Source: an uncultured Lachnospiraceae bacterium (GTDB taxonomy: Bacteria > Bacillota > Clostridia > Lachnospirales > Lachnospiraceae). Taken from it: 20,231 nucleotides of DNA. The notes beneath the pieces were generated by a model that worked only from the letters and a program-made list of their open reading frames with translations, made no database searches and was not told the origin of the DNA. The translations under genes were made by a program, and so were the position numbers. Each line of letters starts with the position of its first letter. Positions within the stretch are counted from its first letter, which is position 1. This document shows positions 14,174 through 20,231 of this stretch, piece after piece. The DNA is taken from positions 1-20,231 of the forward strand of contig CACZQU010000503.1 of NCBI GenBank assembly GCA_902783305.1. Direction: 5' to 3'.

Positions 14174-15402
14174 ATCTTCTTAGCGTTGATACCATAAGTG
14201 AAGCGACAGGCAAGCTGAAAAAATACGCAGAGCTGATTTCTCCGGGAACGGAAAATGCCGGCCTCATTCAGGCCGTCGGAAGGATTCTGGCATCGGATCT
14301 GAGCTCTTTGGAGAATATTCCGCCATACCGAAGATCCATTGTTGATGGTTATGCGGTATGCAGCCAGGATCTGGGGGCAGCTTCAGACATGCTGCCTACG
14401 TTTGTGCGCATCACCGGAGAAGTGACGCTCGGAAAGGACTCCTCCGGGCTTTCCTCCGGACCGGGACAGGGAGTGTATGTGCCTACGGGAGGGGAGATTC
14501 CGGAAGGTGCGGATAGTGTTGTCATGGTGGAATATTGCGAAGCATTCGGAGACGGCATGCTTGCCGTATCCAGGCCGGCTTCGCCCGGAGAGAATATCGT
14601 ACAGCCCGGAGAGGATATTCATAAAGGAGAACTTCTTTTCCGGAAGGGACGAAAACTGTGTGCGCAGGATATCGGGACGATGGCCGCAGCAGGAATTACA
14701 TCCGTGCCTGTCTATGCTCCCTGGAAGCTCACGATTATTTCAACCGGAGATGAGCTTGTCCCGCCGGAAGCGGTTCCGGGTCCCGGGCAGATCCGGGACG
14801 TGAATTCGTATACCATTGCCGCGAGAAGTCTGGAGGAAGGACTGTGCGTTAACCGGATGATTGCGGTGAAGGACGACAGGGAGAGCATTCTCAAGGTGAT
14901 CGGGCAGGCTAAAGAGGACAGTGACATCATTGTGATTTCCGGCGGAAGCTCCAAAGGAAAAAAGGATATGTCCTCGGAGCTGATCGAAGCCTCTGCCGAC
15001 TGCGGCGTTATCACCCATGGAATTGCGGCTAAACCCGGAAAACCGACGATCACAGGCTTTGACCAAAGCAGCCGGACGATGTTCATCGGACTTCCGGGGC
15101 ATCCGGCCGCTGCCCTTATGGTTTTCGAACAGATTCTGATCCGGATCTGGCATGATATGACAGCGCAGCCTGAGGAGCGCGTCATTCGCGCCAAAGCGGC
15201 TGCCAATGTTCAGTCAGCGCCGGGCAGACGCACCTTCCAGCTGGTCAGGCTGACAGAAAATGATGGCATTGAGGCGGTACCTGTATTTGCGAAGTCCGGA
15301 ATGATCTCTCCGATGAGCCGGTCTGACGGATATTTTGTGATGAGTGAGAATCAGGAGGGTGTCAGGGCAGGAGATCCTGTAGACATCCACCTGTGGACAT
15401 GA
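14170..15402 (+). CDS. moeA: Molybdopterin molybdotransferase MoeA (metal insertion), first copy
   Basis: 410 residues, a standard MoeA. MoeA inserts the metal oxyanion into adenylated molybdopterin made by MogA. Motifs: PPYRRSIVDGYAV near residue 51, PTGGEIPEGADSVVMVEYCE near 110, STGDELV near 193, the MPT-binding ISGGSSKGKKDMSSE near 256, and GLPGHPAAALMVFEQ near 305. The ATG at 14170 overlaps the tupC stop (ATGA). Its position directly behind the tungstate importer suggests it inserts tungsten, possibly with a division of labour with the second MoeA encoded next; this is inference. Confidence 0.94.
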   Translation: MNLLSVDTISEATGKLKKYAELISPGTENAGLIQAVGRILASDLSSLENIPPYRRSIVDGYAVCSQDLGAASDMLPTFVRITGEVTLGKDSSGLSSGPGQGVYVPTGGEIPEGADSVVMVEYCEAFGDGMLAVSRPASPGENIVQPGEDIHKGELLFRKGRKLCAQDIGTMAAAGITSVPVYAPWKLTIISTGDELVPPEAVPGPGQIRDVNSYTIAARSLEEGLCVNRMIAVKDDRESILKVIGQAKEDSDIIVISGGSSKGKKDMSSELIEASADCGVITHGIAAKPGKPTITGFDQSSRTMFIGLPGHPAAALMVFEQILIRIWHDMTAQPEERVIRAKAAANVQSAPGRRTFQLVRLTENDGIEAVPVFAKSGMISPMSRSDGYFVMSENQEGVRAGDPVDIHLWT

Positions 15403-15413
15403 AGGAGCTGGCT

Positions 15414-17315
15414 ATGCAAAGAAACCTTTATCTGACGACAACGCCTGTAGAGGAGGCCGGAAAAATCTATTTTGAGGCACTGCGTGAGGATATCAGACCT
15501 CGTCCGGAAATCATCCGGGTAACTGATGCTCTCGGCAGGATCACCGCTGAGGCTGTGTATGCGAAATACTCGTCTCCTCTGTACAATTCTGCCGCAATGG
15601 ACGGCATAGCGGTAGTCTCTTCCCGGACGGACTGGGCTTCCGAAGCGTCACCTGTGCTGCTCAGGCCGGGCAGGGATTATATTACTGTCGACACAGGGGA
15701 TCCTGTCCGGAAGCCTTATGATGCCGTCATTATGGCCGAAGACCTTCAGGAAACCCCTGACGGAATGCTCATCCGGGCGTCTGCTCCTGCCTGGCAGCAT
15801 GTACGGCCAATTGGCGAGGACATGATTTCCGGAGAAATGATCCTGACGAGAAACCATCAGATCCGCCCGATCGATATCGGAGTGCTGCTGTCCGGCGGGG
15901 TTACCGAAATATCGGTATTCCGGCATCCGCGTGTAGGGATCATCCCTACCGGGACCGAGATCATTGAGCCGGATAAAGAACCTGGTGAAGGGGAAATCAT
16001 AGAATCAAACTCCAGAATGTTTGAAGCGATGATCCGTGAGAACGGGGGCATCCCAAAGAGATATGATATCGTCAGGGACGACCGCGACGCGATCAAAGAA
16101 AGCGTGAAGAAGGCACTGGAGGAAAATGATATCGTCATTGTCAATGCCGGATCGAGCGCCGGTACGGAGGACTATACCGTACATATTCTGCGGGAGATCG
16201 GGGAAGTATTCATACACGGAGTAGCGATGAAGCCGGGTAAGCCTGTCATTCTTGCCAGAGCCGGCCGCAAGCCGGTGGTCGGAATCCCGGGTTATCCGGT
16301 ATCTGCTTATCTGGCCATGATCAATTTCGTCTGTCCCCTGCTTGGCGCTTATTCCGGCCGGAAACCGTCCACAGACCGGATTATTCAGGCGGTACTTACC
16401 AGAAGACTGGTTTCCTCGCTGAAGCACAGGGAATATGTGCGTGTCAGGGTCGGACGGGTAGGCGGACGCTATGTCTGCGCGCCGCTTGCCAGAGGAGCCG
16501 GTGCCGCCATGAGCATGGTCAGGGCTGACGGATTCTGCATTATCCCGCAGGAGAAGGAAGGATACGAAGCCGGAGAAACCGTGTCCGTCAGCCTGTTCCG
16601 GACCGAAGAGGAAATGGATAAAACCCTGGTGTGTATCGGGAGCCATGATCTGCTGCTCGACATCATTTCCGATCTCATGGCAGGAGAGCCGGAGGGCATC
16701 CGGTTGTCAAGTACGCATATCGGCAGTCTGGGAGGACTGATGGCGCTTTGCAGAAATGAAGCTCATATCACACCTTCACATCTTCTGGACGAAAAAACCG
16801 GCATTTACAATGAATCCTATATTCGCTCGATGTTTCCCGGGGAAAAAATGGTTCTGGTCAAAGCGGTGAAAAGAATACAGGGTCTTATTGTCGCTGCGGA
16901 TAATCCTCTGGGGATTACCGGGATAGAGGATCTGACAAGAGTACGTTTTGTCAACAGGCAGAGAGGCGCCGGTACACGCGTACTTCTGGATTACAAGCTC
17001 AGCCAGGCCGGCATTCCCAAAGAGAAGGTGGACGGATATGATGCCGAAGCCACTACACATATGGCCGTTGCCGCCCAGGTTGCCAGCGGTGAGGCTGACT
17101 GCGGCATGGGCGTTTATTCCGCTGCTCATGCGATGGGACTCGGTTTTATTCCGGTGGGAGAAGAGGAATATGATTTTGTTCTGCGCCGGAGCAGCCTGGA
17201 TATGCCCGAAGTCCAATGCTTCCTGCGGCTGCTGGAAAGCGGGGACTTCCGAAGAAAGCTGGAAGAGCTTGGAGGGTATTCTCTGAACAGTCCCGTGGAG
17301 ATCCGGAATATCTGA
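15414..17315 (+). CDS. moeA: MoeA fused to a C-terminal periplasmic-binding-protein-like domain, second MoeA
   Basis: 633 residues. The first ~400 are MoeA (LYNSAAMDGIAV near 55, PTGTEIIEPDKE near 180, VNAGSSAGTEDY near 243, GIPGYPVSAYLAM near 294). Residues ~410-633 are a PBP-like domain (CIGSHDLLLDIISDLM, SSTHIGSLGGLMAL, VNRQRGAGTRVLLDY, GEADCGMGVYSAAHA, GLGFIPVGEEEYDF), a cytoplasmic relative of LysR/ModE-type binding domains found on MoeA in Bacillota. I chose the ATG at 15414 because AAGGAG lies 6 bases before it and the protein then begins MQRNLYLTTTPVEEA as in relatives; an ATG at 15399 overlapping the previous stop is the alternative. The PBP-like half may bind the oxyanion or pterin and so choose the metal; this is inference. 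It ends the operon. Confidence 0.94.
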   Translation: MQRNLYLTTTPVEEAGKIYFEALREDIRPRPEIIRVTDALGRITAEAVYAKYSSPLYNSAAMDGIAVVSSRTDWASEASPVLLRPGRDYITVDTGDPVRKPYDAVIMAEDLQETPDGMLIRASAPAWQHVRPIGEDMISGEMILTRNHQIRPIDIGVLLSGGVTEISVFRHPRVGIIPTGTEIIEPDKEPGEGEIIESNSRMFEAMIRENGGIPKRYDIVRDDRDAIKESVKKALEENDIVIVNAGSSAGTEDYTVHILREIGEVFIHGVAMKPGKPVILARAGRKPVVGIPGYPVSAYLAMINFVCPLLGAYSGRKPSTDRIIQAVLTRRLVSSLKHREYVRVRVGRVGGRYVCAPLARGAGAAMSMVRADGFCIIPQEKEGYEAGETVSVSLFRTEEEMDKTLVCIGSHDLLLDIISDLMAGEPEGIRLSSTHIGSLGGLMALCRNEAHITPSHLLDEKTGIYNESYIRSMFPGEKMVLVKAVKRIQGLIVAADNPLGITGIEDLTRVRFVNRQRGAGTRVLLDYKLSQAGIPKEKVDGYDAEATTHMAVAAQVASGEADCGMGVYSAAHAMGLGFIPVGEEEYDFVLRRSSLDMPEVQCFLRLLESGDFRRKLEELGGYSLNSPVEIRNI

Positions 17316-17384
17316 AACGGGTCCGGAAAGGGAGGAAATCCTGACGCGTGGAAAACTGCAGCGAATGGATGATTGCAGTGCAAA

Positions 17385-17436
17385 ATGACTCCAACGGATT
17401 GTTCCGCGCTTCGCGCTCCCACAATCCTGGAGTCAT
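17385..17436. repeat. 52-bp palindromic element; its right part is copy 2 of the 39-bp repeat
   Basis: The ends ATGACTCCA and TGGAGTCAT are perfect 9-base inverted repeats; after a 2-base bulge GGATTGT pairs with ACAATCC (7 bases), and the 18-base loop holds a GCGC/GCGC mini-stem. Positions 17400-17438 match the AOR leader element at 5333-5295 (minus strand) at 33 of 39 positions. It fills most of the 148-base gap between moeA-PBP and the radical SAM gene, ending 27 bases before the latter. A smaller stem, ACTGCA/TGCAGT (17355-17379), precedes it. No T-run follows. Confidence 0.75.
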
Positions 17437-17463
17437 GGATTCTGATATTGTGGATGAGAGATC

Positions 17464-18360
17464 ATGAGATTCCTTTCCGACGTGCTGAAGCAGCAATATG
17501 GCGAAAAAGTATATAAGCTGTCCCTTTCATCCGGCTGCACCTGCCCGAACAGAGACGGGAGAATCGGCTTCGGAGGATGCTCTTTCTGTTCGGAGGGAGG
17601 TTCGGGTGAATTTACATCCGGGCCTGGGGAGATCGGCAGACAGATCGAAGAAGCAAAGAGACGGATCAGTCAGAAGGTGAAGGCCAGCCGGTTTATTGCT
17701 TATTTCCAGTCGTATACCAATACTTATGGAAATGCGGCCAGGCTGACGGAATTGTACGAATCGGTTATCCGCCGTGAGGATATCGTAATTCTTTCCATTG
17801 GAACGAGACCAGACTGCCTGGGAGAGGATATCCTGGATATGCTGCGGCACCTGAACCAGATCAAGCCGGTATGGGTTGAATTAGGTCTGCAGACGATGCA
17901 TGATGAGACCGCGGAAAAGCTGAACAGAGGATATCGTCTGCCTGTCTTTGAGGAAGCTGTCAGGAAACTGAAAAGTGCAGGTATAGAGGTGATTGTCCAT
18001 GTGATCTTCGGCTTGCCGGGTGAGACGAAGGAGGATATGCTGGAAACGGTTCGTTATCTGGCAGCACTTGATCCGCGCCCGGGTGGGATCAAGCTGCAGA
18101 TTCTGAATATCCTCAAAGGGACACGGTTGGGACAGCAGTATGAAAAAGCTCCTTTTGAGCTGCTTTCCCTGGAGGAGTACACGGAGCTCGTTGCCAGGAG
18201 CATCCGTATTCTTCCGGATGAGATGGTCATTCACCGGATGAGCGGGGACGGACCCGGTTTTCTTCTGATTGCCCCGGACTGGGTCCGGAACAAGAAGAAG
18301 GTTCTTAACGCGATCAACCGAAAACTGAGGGACGGAAGAGGGAATGAGACGATGGGGTAA
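17464..18360 (+). CDS. TIGR01212-family radical SAM protein (YhcC-like)
   Basis: 298 residues, normal for this family. The cluster motif has the widened spacing seen in TIGR01212: TCPNRDGRIGFGGCSFC near residues 21-37. Further family marks are RFIAYFQSYTNTY near 79, IGTRPDCL near 117, and WVELGLQTMHDET near 138, the GLPGETKEDM segment near 180, and MVIHRMSGDGP near 257. The family is widespread in bacteria, but its reaction is not settled. The ATG at 17464 gives the family N-terminus (MRFLSDVLKQQYGEKVYKL), with only a weak ribosome binding site. It follows the palindromic element and is probably not part of the tungsten operon. Confidence 0.92.
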   Translation: MRFLSDVLKQQYGEKVYKLSLSSGCTCPNRDGRIGFGGCSFCSEGGSGEFTSGPGEIGRQIEEAKRRISQKVKASRFIAYFQSYTNTYGNAARLTELYESVIRREDIVILSIGTRPDCLGEDILDMLRHLNQIKPVWVELGLQTMHDETAEKLNRGYRLPVFEEAVRKLKSAGIEVIVHVIFGLPGETKEDMLETVRYLAALDPRPGGIKLQILNILKGTRLGQQYEKAPFELLSLEEYTELVARSIRILPDEMVIHRMSGDGPGFLLIAPDWVRNKKKVLNAINRKLRDGRGNETMG

Positions 18361-18437
18361 AAGAGGCCAGGTAAGTGAGAGCATCATTACCGCGTTGAAC
18401 TGACAAAAAGAGGGAAAAACATGAGGAGATCTGACAA

Positions 18438-19973
18438 ATGAAGAGCTTTACTTCACTTGGCGAAGCCAGGAGGAGCCTGATTATTCAGGTAGGGGTTCTG
18501 TTTTCGCTGATCCTGCTGATATGCCTGGGAGGGCGGTTTCTGGCGAAAAACCGGTTCAATACCACGCTTATCCTGGACTTTGAGAAGAGAGAATGGAATC
18601 CCGATGACCTGAAAATGAAATGGAATGAGGAGGAGATCCGGCTGACGGATATAAAGGTAGGCTTTGAAGAGGAACACTATGCACCCGAAGCTGTCCGTTC
18701 AACGGTTCTGTCCTTGAATATGGAGCCTCAGAAGCCTGGAAAATACGAGCTGAGCATTTTTGACCCGGAGGGAAATCACCTTATTTCGGATACCATTCAT
18801 GTGAGCAGAATGGGTACGTCCGTGTCAGAAGCTACCGGAAGCTTTACCGGTGATGAAGCGGTGTTTCTGGCTGCGATTCTGTTTTACCTTGGCCTGGCGG
18901 TGATCATGCTGGTTTTTTTTCTTCGCCTGAGAGGTCCGCTCATGAATTCTTATGAGGCAATTCTGGCTGTCGGTGTACTGGCCTTCTCGGTTTTTACGAT
19001 TATTCTGGAGGTTCCGTTTTATATCCGGCATCTGCAGAACCCGGCATATTATACGATCTGGGCGCTCCTTAATGACCTGGGGGCAGGCGGGAAGTACTTT
19101 ATGTTTTTTACCTCTCCGCTGGTAGCGCTGTTTTCTGTCCTGCTGATGATCAGCAATATTGAGCTTCTCCGTCATGAACCGCCCAGATTTCGGAATATCC
19201 TTGGACTTTTGCTGGGAGCTTTTCTGCTTGGCGGAGAGATTTTGTATATTTTCCGTCTTTCGTTCATCTACAACGGTACACGAGAGGGATTCCGGCTGCT
19301 GACTACGGCGGAAAACATCTTTGGAATTGTTTTTTCGTATATAGAGTGTATCCTTCTGGCTTCGATTATCTGCGGAGTCCGGGCGGCCAGGCATGTGCCG
19401 GAACCGGACAGGGATTATATTCTGATCCTGGGCTGCGGCTTCCGGAAGGACGGGACGTTGTTCCCTCTGCTGCGCGGCAGGGTGGATAAGGCGATGGAAT
19501 TCTGGTACCGTCAGAAGGAACTGACCGGGAAGGAGGCGGTGATCATTCCCTCCGGCGGGCAGGGAAAGGATGAAACGATGGCGGAGTCGGAGGCGATGCA
19601 GCGTTATATGCTGAGCACAGGTTTTCCGGAGCATGCAGTGATACAGGAAAACCGGTCTGCCAACACCTACCAGAACATGGAGTTCTCCAGAAAAATCATC
19701 GAAGAAAGGGCAGGCTGTTCTTCACCCCCAAAGGTTGCTTATGTGACCACCAATTATCATGTATTCCGAAGCGGTGTATGGGCCGGCCTTGCAGGACTTC
19801 CGGCTGAAGGGCTGGGCAGCAGGACAAAATGGTGGTTCTGGCCGAATGCTTTTGTAAGGGAATGTGTCGGCCTTCTGCACAACCGGATTATCCCGGAGCT
19901 GGTCTTTCTGCTGATTCTTGTCTTATTTTTTGGATGGTTTTCCTATTTTACGACAGGCTTGTTTGGCGCCTGA
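18438..19973 (+). CDS. YdcF/SanA-like (DUF218) membrane protein
   Basis: 511 residues. A transmembrane segment near 14-36 is followed by an outside domain (about 40-135) without recognised motifs. Then come about five membrane segments (near 143-167, 173-195, 213-240, 250-275 and 288-314). The DUF218 domain follows (ILILGCGFRKDGTLFPLLRGRVDKA near 328, IPSGGQGKDE near 372, SEAMQRYM near 386, ENRSANTYQNM near 407, YVTTNYHVFRSG near 436) and a last membrane segment near 482-504. This layout is typical of clostridial YdcF-family proteins. E. coli relatives (SanA, ElyC) act in envelope maintenance, but no reaction is established for this form. The start has GAGGAG 9-10 bases upstream. It ends next to a convergent gene across a long inverted repeat. 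Confidence 0.88.
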   Translation: MKSFTSLGEARRSLIIQVGVLFSLILLICLGGRFLAKNRFNTTLILDFEKREWNPDDLKMKWNEEEIRLTDIKVGFEEEHYAPEAVRSTVLSLNMEPQKPGKYELSIFDPEGNHLISDTIHVSRMGTSVSEATGSFTGDEAVFLAAILFYLGLAVIMLVFFLRLRGPLMNSYEAILAVGVLAFSVFTIILEVPFYIRHLQNPAYYTIWALLNDLGAGGKYFMFFTSPLVALFSVLLMISNIELLRHEPPRFRNILGLLLGAFLLGGEILYIFRLSFIYNGTREGFRLLTTAENIFGIVFSYIECILLASIICGVRAARHVPEPDRDYILILGCGFRKDGTLFPLLRGRVDKAMEFWYRQKELTGKEAVIIPSGGQGKDETMAESEAMQRYMLSTGFPEHAVIQENRSANTYQNMEFSRKIIEERAGCSSPPKVAYVTTNYHVFRSGVWAGLAGLPAEGLGSRTKWWFWPNAFVRECVGLLHNRIIPELVFLLILVLFFGWFSYFTTGLFGA

Positions 19974-19993
19974 ACCGGTGGCCAACGGAGGAA

Positions 19994-20043
19994 TCAGGGG
20001 ATGGTTTTCTGATTGGTATGTCCATCAGAAAACCATCCCCTGA
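19994..20043. terminator. Perfect 20-bp inverted repeat between convergent genes, possible bidirectional terminator
   Basis: Positions 19994-20013 and 20024-20043 are perfect reverse complements around a 10-base loop. The repeat lies between the convergent ydcF-like and dus-like genes, and its right arm includes the last codons and stop of the latter. No T-run follows on either strand, so it departs from the usual intrinsic terminator. It may act as a 3' mRNA stabiliser or shared end. Confidence 0.55.
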
Positions 20044-20231
20044 CTGCCTGCGGCTTTCAGAATGGCATCGGCACAAAGCTGATACTGATCCGGCCAGACG
20101 GCTTTGCGCAGTTTTTTGAAATCCTTTTCCCGCCCCGGAAATTCTTCTTTCCAGAAGCTCCACAGATCCTTCATTTTCGACACGGCCTGCCGGCCATCGG
20201 ACAGAACAGCCAGATAGGAACGGAAAACAGC
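20025..20231 (-). CDS. tRNA-dihydrouridine synthase family protein, C-terminal end (cut by window edge)
   Basis: Partial gene: the last 68 codons and the TGA. The visible part contains AVSKMKDLWSFWKEEFPG and FKKLRKAVWPDQYQLCADAIL, which resemble the helical C-terminus of clostridial Dus-type proteins (lysine-rich RNA-binding helix, the KMKELW-like motif). Such enzymes reduce uridines in tRNA with FMN. The catalytic barrel lies outside the window, so the call rests on this tail alone. The stop codon falls inside the 20-bp inverted repeat shared with the convergent ydcF-like gene. Confidence 0.6.
   Translation of the reverse strand, partial: AVFRSYLAVLSDGRQAVSKMKDLWSFWKEEFPGREKDFKKLRKAVWPDQYQLCADAILKAAGSQGMVF

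Noticed and set aside
18421..18441. Six-codon reading frame ending across the start of the YdcF-like gene (ATGA)
   Set aside because: Could be a leader peptide, but it has no good ribosome binding site of its own, and its bases are the ribosome binding region of the main gene.
18825..19634. 269-codon open frame on the minus strand
   Set aside because: It is the shadow of the YdcF-like gene; its composition (rich in Gln, Arg and Lys) is that of an antisense frame of a membrane protein.

Overview
The window looks like a chromosomal segment of an anaerobic Bacillota bacterium of clostridial type (Lachnospiraceae or Eubacteriales are my best guess). The reasons are the gene families (a TupABC tungstate importer, a MOSC-MogA fusion, a MoeA-PBP fusion, a TIGR01212 radical SAM protein, a YdcF membrane protein), the strong GGAGG ribosome binding sites and the dense operons. 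No tRNA, rRNA, transposase, phage gene or CRISPR array is visible.

Layout. (1) Positions 1-5263, minus strand: a tungsten aldehyde oxidoreductase operon read right to left. It encodes a four-cluster ferredoxin subunit, the AOR catalytic subunit, a MoaD-like sulfur carrier, NuoE-like and NuoF-like NAD/flavin subunits, and a NuoG/HymC-type 2Fe-2S protein cut by the left edge. (2) 5264-5485: a divergent control region with a LysR-type box, two promoters and a strongly folded 5' leader for the AOR operon. (3) 5486-6379, plus: a LysR regulator. (4) 6324-7974, minus: a flavoprotein and a MoeB/ThiF-like adenylyltransferase. (5) 8178-17315, plus: one compact operon of a GlpA-like flavoprotein with a BFD cluster, moaA, MOSC-mogA, moaC, tupABC, moeA and moeA-PBP. 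(6) 17464-20231: probable housekeeping genes, namely a TIGR01212 radical SAM protein, a YdcF/DUF218 membrane protein and, convergently, the 3' end of a tRNA-dihydrouridine synthase gene.

How the parts fit. TupABC would import tungstate. MoaA and MoaC would make the pterin precursor, the MoaD-like protein (probably activated by the MoeB-like enzyme) would carry sulfur, and MogA and MoeA would activate the pterin and insert metal. The product would be the tungsto-bispterin of the AOR subunit. The AOR would oxidise an aldehyde and pass electrons through the polyferredoxin to a NuoEF-type flavin module, probably reducing NAD+ and ferredoxin together (electron bifurcation). MoaE is not seen and must come from elsewhere or be replaced. 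The flavoprotein pair is physically tied to this system, the GlpA-like gene overlapping moaA, but its substrate is unknown. It is the least explained part of the locus.
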